DNA from: Candidatus Bathycorpusculum sp.
GTDB lineage: Archaea; Thermoproteota; Bathyarchaeia; Bathyarchaeales; Bathycorpusculaceae
Direction: 5' to 3'
Assembly (NCBI GenBank): GCA_009778385.1
Contig: WRJX01000105.1
Span: 62,001 to 126,000 of the forward strand
DNA: 64,000 bases
Shown here: one piece after another, positions 9,339 through 17,173 of the stretch
Layout: each line of letters begins with the position of its first letter
Position numbering within the stretch: the first letter of the stretch is position 1
The notes under the pieces: generated by a model
What the model saw: the letters and a program-made list of their open reading frames with translations, nothing else
Databases searched by the model: none
Told to the model about the DNA's origin: nothing
Position numbers and translations under genes: made by a program

Positions 9339-9598
9339 AAATTTTTCACCTAAATTTTAGAGAGTACCCTGAGGGTTTCTGGTTTAGTGACAAAATGTAT
9401 TTGAAGAGATTTGTGCCTAATTCCAAATAACAAGACATTAATGTGCTTACGCTGGGATTTGCAGGATTAAGCTGAATGAAGGCAATCGCCTTGTATGAAT
9501 ACAATCCCTCATCACATATCACTGAAGGACACCACACAGGTTTCTTACATATAAACCTGTTTCCAAAATATTTAACTATTCAAAAGACAGGAAAGCCA
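9339..9598. promoter_or_regulatory. Leader and probable promoter region of the his operon
   Basis: On the minus strand, an A/T-rich TATA-like stretch at about 9547-9553 lies inside a perfect inverted repeat, ACAGGTTT (9536-9543) and AAACCTGT (9553-9560) with 9 bases between. A second hairpin, AAGGC facing GCCTT, lies at 9479-9492. If transcription starts about 25 bases past the TATA-like element, hisG would have a leader of roughly 180 nt. A 63-codon minus frame at 9346-9537 has no His run and no family resemblance, so it is not a classical leader peptide. The palindrome could instead be the end of the upstream gene's transcript. Confidence 0.45.
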
Positions 9599-10168
9599 CT
9601 ACCCGTTTAAGAAGTTTTTTATTTCAAAAACAAGCGGCGGCATTGAATTTGTGGTTTCCAACTTTATACCAAATAAGCCTTCCAGTATGCCTTCCCAAAG
9701 TGGTGCATCATTAAGAAATGGAGTTTTAAGCAGTAGGTATTTGTCTTTTAGGTAAAAATAGCCGAACCCCTGTATAGATAACCTTGTAAATACTGCTTCC
9801 CAGTTTTCCTGTTTAGAAGCATCAATGCCAAGGGTTGCGTCCATAGAAACTTTGAGGGCATCACCTATTTTTTTTCCAACATCATGCCATTTGTCTTTTG
9901 GTATGTTTTGAATTAGGATGTTAATTAGTTCCACGTTCACGAAAGCGACCCTACTTATTCCGAAGTAGTACTCTCCTGGAAAATGCCAATCATAAATCAT
10001 CATGTTACGATAAATGTCAAGCATTTTAGAAATCAACGGTTTGATTCCTGGTTCTTTACCTTCTTGGATTAGGTGGTCAATAAAATCACGTTCACCCTTT
10101 TCCAAAATGAGTGTTGTTCTTTTTATTTCTTCAATTGGTTGTTCTAACCTTTTCTTGCTTGACTGCAT
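9599..10168 (-). CDS. Conserved-looking protein of unknown function
   Basis: I do not recognise this 189-aa soluble protein. The first 50 residues are basic and helical (KKRLEQPIEEIKRTT, then FIDHLIQEGKEPGIKPLISKMLDIY), reminiscent of a ribbon-helix-helix-like or linker region. A mixed alpha/beta part with many aromatic residues follows, from YDWHFPGEYYFG to the end. That layout could be a sensor joined to a DNA-binding arm, but this is inference only. It is a single gene upstream of the his operon on the same strand. ATG start. Confidence 0.7.
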   Translation of the reverse strand: MQSSKKRLEQPIEEIKRTTLILEKGERDFIDHLIQEGKEPGIKPLISKMLDIYRNMMIYDWHFPGEYYFGISRVAFVNVELINILIQNIPKDKWHDVGKKIGDALKVSMDATLGIDASKQENWEAVFTRLSIQGFGYFYLKDKYLLLKTPFLNDAPLWEGILEGLFGIKLETTNSMPPLVFEIKNFLNG

Positions 10169-10282
10169 AACAGTTATCGCCTAAGCCATATCCATATACT
10201 TTACGGTATTTTGTACTACAAAAATACTCCTACTTTCAATGCAACCCAAAGAATACTTAATAAAATACGTTGCTCCTTAACA

Positions 10283-10343
10283 GAACGCCGATGAAGAATC
10301 TAAAAAGCTGATTTGATGATGCACCCTAGGGTATCTGAGGCAA
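10283..10343 (+). ncRNA. Candidate C/D box sRNA (2'-O-methylation guide)
   Basis: In order: GATGA (box C, 10290-10294), 13 nt, CTGA (box D', 10308-10311), 2 nt, TGATGA (box C', 10314-10319), 15 nt, CTGA (box D, 10335-10338). GCC (10287-10289) can pair with GGC (10339-10341) to close a kink-turn. The order, spacing and about 55-nt length match archaeal C/D box sRNAs. A TATA-like stretch at about 10256-10268 is suitably placed upstream on the plus strand. The guide upstream of D is CACCCTAGGGTAT and upstream of D' is AATCTAAAAAG. Box C lacks the consensus first two bases. No rRNA is available here to test targets. Confidence 0.6.
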
Positions 10344-10353
10344 AAATTCTACT

Positions 10354-10566
10354 TTAAGTAATAACCCTCTTGTAGGCAAGAAACAACAAATCAAAAATAC
10401 CCACCAGAAAAACAACAAACCCCGTTACCATCGAAACTACAAAATCCACACGTAGCACTTCATTTAAAATCAAGGGCAAATAAGTCGGTCCAACAAAAAT
10501 AAAAACCGCTGCAATCATGACTAGAAAAACACGTAGAAATTTAGAATTGATTTGACCATAAGACAT
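10354..10566 (-). CDS. Small two-helix membrane protein
   Basis: A 70-aa protein with two hydrophobic helices (about residues 10-28 and 41-63) joined by a short loop, ending in basic KRVIT. I do not recognise a family. ATG 10566 is preceded by GGTG at 5 bases, so I prefer it over an in-frame GTG at 10578. It begins 18 bases after the stop of the PAC2 gene and is likely cotranscribed with it. Function unknown. Confidence 0.65.
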   Translation of the reverse strand: MSYGQINSKFLRVFLVMIAAVFIFVGPTYLPLILNEVLRVDFVVSMVTGFVVFLVGIFDLLFLAYKRVIT

Positions 10567-10584
10567 TTCGAACACCAAAAATAG

Positions 10585-11253
10585 TTATTGTTCTAATGTA
10601 ATGTCTTCTTTTAGCCCCTCTTTTATCTCTTTTCCTAAGGCCTTCATCAGAAACTTGAAAACCAAAAAACCCGCTTCACGATCAGCCTTAAACCCTAAAG
10701 TCGTACCCAACAGGCAAACCCCGTCAAGATTACGTTCTTTAGCAAGCGCCAAGGTTAAACCTGTGCCGCCAACTATTCTTCCTTTACTATAAATAACACC
10801 ACCCTTTTCCATAAAATCTGTTGCCAACCTGTTTGAAGTTGCTGCAACAAAAACTTCTGTTTTATCCTCAGTAATGGGAACTCCACCCATGGTTACGATA
10901 AATTTGCAGGCTAAAGACTCAGCAAAGTTTAAAACTTCTTCACAAATCGCATAATGAGCGACCACATCATCGAAAGATGGTTGAATTTCACCACTCATAA
11001 TGACGAGATTGTTTTTCTCCATTGGAGCATAATAGAAATCGTATTTCGGCAGATACGCAACACCCTTAGGGGTGATTGAAATATAATCGGGAAAAGATGG
11101 CGAGTAGAGTTCTGCAAATGGTTTAGCTTCAAAAAACTTTACAAGCAAATGCGCAGCTATTCTACCAACATTTCCAAAACCTGGAAGCCCCTGAACAAAG
11201 ATAGGATTCTCAAGTGGCGGGTTTGAAAGCACACGTAAATATGGTTTATCCAT
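10585..11253 (-). CDS. PAC2 family protein (proteasome assembly chaperone-like)
   Basis: The PAC2 fold is seen in PFVQGLPGFGNVG-like form near the N-terminus (here IFVQGLPGFGNVGRIAAHLL), in VMSGEIQPSF, and in TMGGVPI and KGRIVGGTGLTLALA. Archaeal PAC2/PbaB relatives are ATP-independent chaperones or proteasome-assembly factors. At 222 aa from ATG 11253 it matches the family length. A longer frame runs up to a TTG at 11340, but I see no ribosome site there and families of this type begin close to the first beta strand. A small membrane protein follows 18 bases downstream. Confidence 0.85.
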   Translation of the reverse strand: MDKPYLRVLSNPPLENPIFVQGLPGFGNVGRIAAHLLVKFFEAKPFAELYSPSFPDYISITPKGVAYLPKYDFYYAPMEKNNLVIMSGEIQPSFDDVVAHYAICEEVLNFAESLACKFIVTMGGVPITEDKTEVFVAATSNRLATDFMEKGGVIYSKGRIVGGTGLTLALAKERNLDGVCLLGTTLGFKADREAGFLVFKFLMKALGKEIKEGLKEDITLEQ

Positions 11254-11383
11254 TAAGACTGCCCTGCACAACTTAATATTCTTCACACTAAAATGCTTTT
11301 GCCGCATATGAGAAAAGAAACTATTAATATCTGACAACAAAGGTTAATAAACTGCGAAGCAAAAAAGTGTTTACATCATATGT

Positions 11384-11486
11384 AGCGGGGTGGGGTAGCC
11401 AGGATTAACCCGCTGGGCTCATAACAGCATATTGAATGCTGTGAGATACCCAGAGATCGATAGTTCAAATCTATTCCCCGCTACCA
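11384..11486 (+). tRNA. Initiator tRNA-Met (CAT), intron-containing, CCA encoded
   Basis: Acceptor AGCGGGG pairs with CCCCGCT. The A1-U72 pair and the GGG/CCC run in the anticodon stem (CTGGG and CCCAG) are initiator features. The anticodon CAT is at 11420-11422. The anticodon loop is interrupted after position 37 by a 24-nt intron (about 11424-11447) that folds as CAGCAT facing ATGCTG, a bulge-helix-bulge-like substrate for the archaeal splicing endonuclease. The T-loop is TTCAAAT and CCA is encoded at 11484-11486. Confidence 0.93.
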
Positions 11487-11722
11487 TCAGTATCTACGTT
11501 ATAAAGAGGAGTTACATACACAAGTTTTACTCTTAGAGGGCATTTGATAGCTTTTTGTACCTACAGTTGCTTCACACTTAAATCCAGTCTACCCATACAA
11601 ATCACACGGTGGCAAACCACAACAAAAATTTTGGCCAATAACGTATACACCAAGACATATGTGGTGTATTTAGCATTTATTTACTGGTGAGCATAATCTT
11701 GAGTTAACCACAGTGTCGTTTA

Positions 11723-12568
11723 ATGACAAAATACAAAGTCCTTCCAATCACTACAAAATTTTGGGTCCCTAAAGATGATTACCTATCCTGCATCATCAAG
11801 GCGGTGGCAGGCAAAATTACGGACGGGGATTTCATCGTAATTTCTGAAAAAGCAATTTCCACTGCAATAAGTAACATTATGGATGAAAACAAAATCACCG
11901 CTGGCACTAACGCCAAATTTCTTGCAGGATACTGGATGCGCATCGTTTGGGGTTATCCGTTAGGAGTACTGTGCCATTTTGGGCAGCGCCTACTTAAACG
12001 ATTACGACAATATCCTTCTGAACACGGAAGTAAACATAAACAAACAATATTAGAACAGGCAGGTTGGGGACAAGCGCTAATGTTTGGCTCTGAAGGCGCT
12101 ATTGACGGATCAAATCTACCATATTCACTGGTCAGTTTACCCCTAAAAAACGCTCAAGAGACAGCAGAACAAATTCAGAAAGAAACACAACAACGATTAG
12201 GTAAACTAATCTATGTTATAATTATTGACACCGACAAAACGTACAAATTTGGCAATTTTTATTTCACCCCTCGACCTCACCCATTTAAGGGTATACACTC
12301 CTTTAACCAGTTTGCACTACTATCGTATGTTACAGGCAAATTTTTAAAATTACGTGAGAATCCTACACCGCTTGCTGTTGCAGGTCTTCAACTTGACATA
12401 ATAGAAACATTAAAAATCGCAAACATCGCTGACAAGGCACGTGGTGCTGGATCAGGGGCAACGGTATGGGACATGGCTTCACACTTTCATGTACAAGTTA
12501 ACAGTGTCACATGGGATATGCTTTTTCAAATTGAACATAAACCCTTAGTTATTGTTAGAAAGGCATAA
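11723..12568 (+). CDS. CofE-like F420-0:L-glutamate ligase family protein
   Basis: The 281-aa protein resembles the F420-0:gamma-glutamyl ligase (CofE/FbiB) domain: an N-terminal PITTKFWVPKDD start, DFIVISEKAI, the central GAIDGSNLPYSLVSLPL corresponding to the family's DGSN block, and VIIIDTDKTYKFG matching the metal-binding region. CofE adds glutamates to coenzyme F420-0 using GTP. This protein is longer than many CofE and has a divergent middle with GYWMRIVWGYP and a GSGATVWDMASHF block. It may be a paralogue with a different acceptor. No other F420 genes are nearby. ATG start. Confidence 0.75.
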   Translation: MTKYKVLPITTKFWVPKDDYLSCIIKAVAGKITDGDFIVISEKAISTAISNIMDENKITAGTNAKFLAGYWMRIVWGYPLGVLCHFGQRLLKRLRQYPSEHGSKHKQTILEQAGWGQALMFGSEGAIDGSNLPYSLVSLPLKNAQETAEQIQKETQQRLGKLIYVIIIDTDKTYKFGNFYFTPRPHPFKGIHSFNQFALLSYVTGKFLKLRENPTPLAVAGLQLDIIETLKIANIADKARGAGSGATVWDMASHFHVQVNSVTWDMLFQIEHKPLVIVRKA

Positions 12569-12686
12569 CGATGCAATGATTCACTGGATAATATTTAGAA
12601 GATTCAATCTTGTTGGTGCTGATTTGTTTTTTTCATAGTAAAACATAAAAATAAGCCATAGACTTTTTAGAAAGACCGGGATTATC

Positions 12687-14183
12687 ATGGAAGAAGCAAT
12701 ACAAAAATTAGATGCGTTCTTTAACCCTCGCTCAGTAGCAGTCATCGGTGCAACAAAGGGGAAAGGAAAAGCAGGAGCAGTTATTTTCGAAAACTTTGCC
12801 ACTAATAAGCTACGAGGCGTCTTTAAAGGCGAACTTTACCCAATTAACCCAAAAGAAGAAGAAATTTCAGGATTTAAATGTTATAAAACTTTAAGTGAAG
12901 TCCCAGGTGATGTGGACTTAATTGTTGTTATTGTTCCGTCAGGTGCCGTTGCAAGTATTTTAGAGGAAGCCAGCGGCAAGAACACCAAAGCGGCAGTTAT
13001 CATCAGCGCAGGTTTCAAAGAAGTTGGAAATCATGAACTTGAAAACAATGTTGTCGCTGTAGCCAAAAAGCATGGTATACGTGTACTTGGCCCTAACTGC
13101 CTTGGCGTATTTTATGCCAAAACAGGTGTAGACAGCATCTTTTTACCAGAATTTAAAACTTTATCAACAGGCAAAGAAGTTATTGCCACTCCACGCCCAA
13201 TGTCAGGTAATATAGCGATGATCACTCAAAGTGGCGCCTTTGGTTCGGCAGCCCTTGACTACCTTGCAGGTCGCCAGATGGGTGTAAGTAAATTTGTTAG
13301 TTTCGGAAACAAATGTGACGCGTCAGAATCAGACATTTTAGAATATTTACTTGAAGATGAAGAAACACACGTTGTCCTAATTTATCTTGAGGACATCAAG
13401 TCAGGTAAAGATTTCCTAAGAGTAGCCAAAAAAGTTTCACTTAAAAAACCAATTGTTATTATTAAATCAGGTAGATCCGAAGCAGGTGCACGCGCAGCAG
13501 CTTCACATACAGGTGCAATTGCGGGCGCAGATAAGATTTATGATGCTGCCTTTGAGAAGACAGGTGTAATTCGTGCAAAGAACATGAATGAATTCTTTAA
13601 CATTGGCAAAGCTTTGGTATCTATGAAACCTTCAGTAGGTTCAAACATTGGCATACTCACTGATGCAGGTGGTCCAGGTGTCATGTGTGTTGACGAATGT
13701 GAAATTGTTGGTTTAACAGTTAACGAGTTCAGCGAACCAACATTGAAAAAGTTTGAGGAGCTCAAAGAAAAAGGCGTCATACTTAAAATCGCTGCAACCC
13801 ATAACCCAGTTGACTTAACAGGCAGTGTTGTTGATGATCAATTTGTAGTTGCAGCTGATCTCATGTTCCAAGAACCAACAATCAGCGGCATCATTTTTCT
13901 GGGACTTCACCACATGCCAGGATTACAAGAAAAATACATTACAGGCGTTGCAGAAATTGCAGCTAAATATAATAAGCCAATTGTTGCATGCGACATCGGC
14001 GAAACAGAAATGGCACTTTACACAAGAGAACACTTTGATCGCTTAGGACTTCCATCATATTCTTCACCAGAAGACGCAGCACACGCAATGAAAGCCTTAC
14101 TCCAATATGGCAGCTTCCTACAAAAGAACGGCGCTCTAGACGCATACCTTAAAGAATTCAACAAACGAAAAACAGTAACTTAA
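12687..14183 (+). CDS. Acyl/acetyl-CoA synthetase (ADP-forming), alpha subunit
   Basis: ADP-forming acetyl-CoA synthetase converts acyl-CoA, ADP and phosphate to the acid, CoA and ATP, the energy-yielding end of fermentation in many archaea. The 498-aa protein has the CoA-binding Rossmann domain (RSVAVIGATKGKGKAG near the N-terminus), the succinyl-CoA-ligase-like domain (MITQSGAFGSA) and AASHTGAIAG with the phosphorylated His. The ATP-grasp beta subunit is not adjacent and must be elsewhere. It reads plus-strand and ends in a hairpin terminator. Confidence 0.92.
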   Translation: MEEAIQKLDAFFNPRSVAVIGATKGKGKAGAVIFENFATNKLRGVFKGELYPINPKEEEISGFKCYKTLSEVPGDVDLIVVIVPSGAVASILEEASGKNTKAAVIISAGFKEVGNHELENNVVAVAKKHGIRVLGPNCLGVFYAKTGVDSIFLPEFKTLSTGKEVIATPRPMSGNIAMITQSGAFGSAALDYLAGRQMGVSKFVSFGNKCDASESDILEYLLEDEETHVVLIYLEDIKSGKDFLRVAKKVSLKKPIVIIKSGRSEAGARAAASHTGAIAGADKIYDAAFEKTGVIRAKNMNEFFNIGKALVSMKPSVGSNIGILTDAGGPGVMCVDECEIVGLTVNEFSEPTLKKFEELKEKGVILKIAATHNPVDLTGSVVDDQFVVAADLMFQEPTISGIIFLGLHHMPGLQEKYITGVAEIAAKYNKPIVACDIGETEMALYTREHFDRLGLPSYSSPEDAAHAMKALLQYGSFLQKNGALDAYLKEFNKRKTVT

Positions 14184-14220
14184 CAGTTACTGGTTTAACT
14201 TTTTTTATTTTTTGTTCTTT
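14173..14220 (+). terminator. Hairpin plus T-tract terminator of the acyl-CoA synthetase gene
   Basis: CAGTAACT (14173-14180) and AGTTACTG (14185-14192) form a perfect 8-bp stem with loop TAAC that contains the stop codon. A T-rich run follows (14200-14220). It looks like a bacterial intrinsic terminator, while archaea mainly use the T-tract. The convergent ribK gene ends just beyond. Confidence 0.7.
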
Positions 14221-14243
14221 TTTGAAAAACTTTTTGTTTTAGT

Positions 14244-14630
14244 TTAAAACATAACTATAACCGGTATTGTGTCTCCGTCTTTAATGTTAAATTTATTTCT
14301 TAGATTTTCGGTCGCAATGATTTCAAGTAGATCTTTTGGATAGCGTGGTACATCGGGCAATACTGCGTAGCATTCTGTATCAAAAATTCTTGCTTTATAC
14401 AAGTATCCAGGTAAGTAGCCTTTTTCCGGTTTAATCAACAACCCATTCTGTGGTGTTAGATGAGCTCGCTGCTCTGTACTTTCGATGGTCAAACGCAGGT
14501 TCAATGTACCAAGATACGGTGTAACCCCAGTGAGCTCTTTTAATTGCTGCATTACCCAAGGTATTTCAACAAAAAATTTGCCGCATCCCTGCCCAGTGTA
14601 GACTGTACCGATAAACTTGATGGTCTGCAA
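14244..14630 (-). CDS. ribK: CTP-dependent riboflavin kinase
   Basis: Archaeal RibK phosphorylates riboflavin to FMN using CTP. The 128-aa protein has the family start FIGTVYTGQGCGKFF and the diagnostic PYLGTLNLRL, then YLYKARI and ending in GDTIPVIVMF. No fused helix-turn-helix domain is present, unlike some archaeal RibK. The start codon is TTG at 14630 with GGTGAT 7 bases upstream. It follows a small unknown gene on the same strand. Confidence 0.9.
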   Translation of the reverse strand: MQTIKFIGTVYTGQGCGKFFVEIPWVMQQLKELTGVTPYLGTLNLRLTIESTEQRAHLTPQNGLLIKPEKGYLPGYLYKARIFDTECYAVLPDVPRYPKDLLEIIATENLRNKFNIKDGDTIPVIVMF

Positions 14631-14670
14631 GAAAAATCACCAGAAAAAAATGAATAACGATGTTTACTGT

Positions 14671-15039
14671 TTAAATTTGCTGTTTAATCCAGTCCGCGAC
14701 ATCTTTAAGAATTGGATCAGAAGAAATGTCCATTATAGGCACAATCAACTTTTCCTTAGTCTCAATTATCGGCGCAAACTTTGGCATAAGGGCATAACCC
14801 AAATAGGTCCAGTATACTTTGCGTTTCTCCAATAGCTCTTTAGCAGCTACAGCCGTAGAGGCTGGAAGCGGAAAATACAAGAAAACCACCCCATCAACCC
14901 AATACAAGCCAGCCAGTTTACCGCCCATAATAATAGAAGTAAAACGTGCAAGCTCCTCAGGACTGCCAAAATGGTTCTTCTCCATAACAACAATCTCTTG
15001 AAAAGGCTCATACGAAACGGTAACTTGAGGCTTACTCAT
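14671..15039 (-). CDS. Small unknown soluble protein upstream of ribK
   Basis: I do not recognise this 122-aa protein. It opens with VTVSYEPFQEIVVMEKNHFGSPEELARF, has a hydrophobic core strand GLYWVDGVVFLYFPLPAS, then a helix AAKELLEKRKVYWTYLG, and ends with a helical ILKDVADWIKQQI. It looks like an alpha/beta cytoplasmic protein without metal motifs. It lies 40 bases upstream of ribK on the same strand and may be cotranscribed. Confidence 0.75.
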   Translation of the reverse strand: MSKPQVTVSYEPFQEIVVMEKNHFGSPEELARFTSIIMGGKLAGLYWVDGVVFLYFPLPASTAVAAKELLEKRKVYWTYLGYALMPKFAPIIETKEKLIVPIMDISSDPILKDVADWIKQQI

Positions 15040-15561
15040 GAACTACACCAAACTTAATTGATAGACAAAAAGGCAAGCGTCCCCTTTTAATTTTGCCATG
15101 ACAATTACACCTCTGTGTTTAGACACACATTATCAAGGCAGAATGGAGCAGTAGATAATAAGATACACACTACTTAGAGTACATGACAAAGAAGCTACCG
15201 GTTGAAAAAATGCGAGGTTTAAGGTTTGGCAGAGTTGCTATGATTGTGTAGTTCTATGTAATTGATTTCAAAAGCTCTTTGCAAAGTTTGAGAGAAAAGA
15301 TGTTTAACTACTTTCACTATTGGCAGTTGTTTTCCCAAATATCGTATTCAGAAATTTATTCCCAGATCACATGTGAGCAGGTTATTGTTGGATAAGTTCT
15401 TAGATAGGGTGCTAATGGACCAAAAATGTTGCAGTATGCTGAAAATCAGCGTTTTATCATAGTTATTGTCTTTATTAGTAGAGTGTTTTTAGAAAAAGTT
15501 TTATTAGCGTAGCATACCATTAAGGCTTTTAATACTACTCAATCTTTGGAAGGTTAATTTG
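15040..15561. other. Intergenic region between divergent genes, no gene seen
   Basis: About 520 bases without a convincing coding region. A tiny frame near 15183 (22 codons) is not supported. A hairpin GCTGA-AAA-TCAGC followed by GTTTT lies at 15438-15454. The two divergent promoters (minus towards 15039, plus towards 15562) must lie here. A T/A-rich stretch near 15500-15540 is the likely promoter of the inositol phosphate synthase. Confidence 0.6.
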
Positions 15562-16647
15562 ATGCCTGAAATTCGTGTAGCACTTATCGGTGTGGGCAAC
15601 AGCGCCTGCGCTTTAATTCAGGGAACCCAGTATTACAAGAACGCTAAAGACGGGGAAACGGTTCCCGGACTTATGCATGTAAACTTTGGCGGATACCACA
15701 TAAACGATGTACAGTTTGTTGCAGCTTTTGAAGTAAACAAAGACAAAATCGGAAAAGACCTCTCAGAAGCTATCTGGCTTGCACCAAACTGCTGTGAAAA
15801 ATTCAGCGATGTTCCCAATCTTGGTGTAAAGGTTTCACCTGGCATCATACTTGACGGCGTCGCCCCACATATGCGTGAAACATTTAACGTTTATGATGAC
15901 CAGAACACCACCCGCGAAAGCATCATTCAAACACTTAAAGACACAAAAGCCGAGGTCCTTGTCAACTATCTTCCAGTAGGTAGTCATGACGCAACACGAT
16001 TCTATGCTCAATGTGCCATAGATGCAGGTTGTGCATTTGTCAACTGTATGCCAGAATTCATCAGTAGTGATGCTACAAAAGAATGGCCTAAAAAATTCGA
16101 AGAAGCTGGTTTACCCATCCTTGGTGACGATATCAAAAGCCAAGTCGGTGCAACCATTCTTCATCGCAACCTCGTTAGACTTTGTCTTGACCGTGGAGTT
16201 ATCGTAGACGAAACATACCAACTCAATCTTGGCGGTGACACAGACTTCCAGAACATGACAGTTGAAAGTCGCCTTAAATCAAAACGCATTAGTAAAACAG
16301 AAGCGGTAACAAGCCTTGTTCCATATGCTCTGCCTACACGTATAGGTCCTAGTGACTATGTCAGCTTTTTAGGTAACAAAAAAATCTGCTATATCAGCCT
16401 AAAAGGTCGCAAATTCGGGGATCGCCCAATCAATATTAGTGTTAAGCTTGAAGTGGAAGACTCTCCAAACAGCGGTGGAGTTGTCATTGACCTTATACGT
16501 GCAGCAAAAATCGCTCTTGACCGCAAAATTTCTGGGGCTCTACTTAGCATGTCTGCGTACGCGTTTAAGCACCCACCAATTCAGGTACCAGATAGCCAAG
16601 CGTTACAGTGGACCGAAGAATGGATAGCGGGCAAACGTGAACGCTAA
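15562..16647 (+). CDS. ino1: Inositol-1-phosphate synthase (INO1 family)
   Basis: Converts glucose 6-phosphate to myo-inositol 1-phosphate with NAD, supplying archaetidylinositol lipids or inositol solutes. The 361-aa protein starts IRVALIGVGNSACALIQG (Rossmann loop), has NYLPVGSHDATRFYA and GLPILGDDIKSQVGATILHR with the catalytic lysine region, and LNLGGDTDFQNM. ATG 15562 is preceded by GGAAGG at about 8 bases; a TTG directly before it is less likely. gcvH begins 88 bases downstream on the same strand. Confidence 0.94.
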   Translation: MPEIRVALIGVGNSACALIQGTQYYKNAKDGETVPGLMHVNFGGYHINDVQFVAAFEVNKDKIGKDLSEAIWLAPNCCEKFSDVPNLGVKVSPGIILDGVAPHMRETFNVYDDQNTTRESIIQTLKDTKAEVLVNYLPVGSHDATRFYAQCAIDAGCAFVNCMPEFISSDATKEWPKKFEEAGLPILGDDIKSQVGATILHRNLVRLCLDRGVIVDETYQLNLGGDTDFQNMTVESRLKSKRISKTEAVTSLVPYALPTRIGPSDYVSFLGNKKICYISLKGRKFGDRPINISVKLEVEDSPNSGGVVIDLIRAAKIALDRKISGALLSMSAYAFKHPPIQVPDSQALQWTEEWIAGKRER

Positions 16648-16735
16648 ATCTTTTCTTATTTTTTAATGGAAATTTTTAAGCAGTAAGCCTTAGATAGGCT
16701 CTTAACTTAATTGTACTATGTTAGAGGTTAGTTAC

Positions 16736-17152
16736 ATGGTAAAAGTTGAAGAATATGATGTTCCTGAAGGATTATACTATTCAAAGGATTTTACTTGGAT
16801 AAGAGTTGAAGACCAGAAAATTCGTGTTGGCATCACAGATTATGCTCAAAAAGCTCTACGTGAAATAGTATACACTGAACTTCCTGACATAGAAACAGAA
16901 GTAAAGCAAAATGAACCCTATGGAACACTTGAATCCGTAAAGGCTGTATCTGACCTCATTGCACCTGTAAGTGGTGAAATAGTAGAAGTAAACGAAGAAG
17001 TTCTTTCACATCCAGAAATTCTAAACGAAGACCCATATGGCAGGGCTTGGTTGCTCATCATAAAACCATCTAACTTGCAAACTGAGCTCGCCAATCTTAT
17101 GGATTTTGACAAAGCAGTTGAATGGCACAAAGCCCAAGTCCAAGGAAAATAA
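16736..17152 (+). CDS. gcvH: Glycine cleavage H-like lipoyl carrier protein
   Basis: A 138-aa lipoyl-domain protein. The lipoylated Lys lies in TLESVKAVSDLIAPVSGE, and the C-terminus has the ILNEDPYGRAWLLIIKP block of GcvH. H proteins shuttle the aminomethyl group in the glycine cleavage system, and related carriers serve sulfur-oxidising sHdr systems. No P- or T-protein or lipoate enzymes are nearby, so the role is open. GAGGT 7 bases before ATG 16736 favours this start over ATG 16718. A flavoprotein follows 21 bases downstream. Confidence 0.93.
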   Translation: MVKVEEYDVPEGLYYSKDFTWIRVEDQKIRVGITDYAQKALREIVYTELPDIETEVKQNEPYGTLESVKAVSDLIAPVSGEIVEVNEEVLSHPEILNEDPYGRAWLLIIKPSNLQTELANLMDFDKAVEWHKAQVQGK

Positions 17153-17173
17153 GTTAAGGGCTGAAAAAAAGTG

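Noticed and set aside
9346-9537. 63-codon minus frame between hisG and the next gene
   Set aside because: No His-rich leader signature, no ribosome site and probably upstream of the mapped TATA-like element.
15183-15251. 22-codon frame MTKKLPVEKMRG
   Set aside because: Too short, no upstream signal and no match to a known family.
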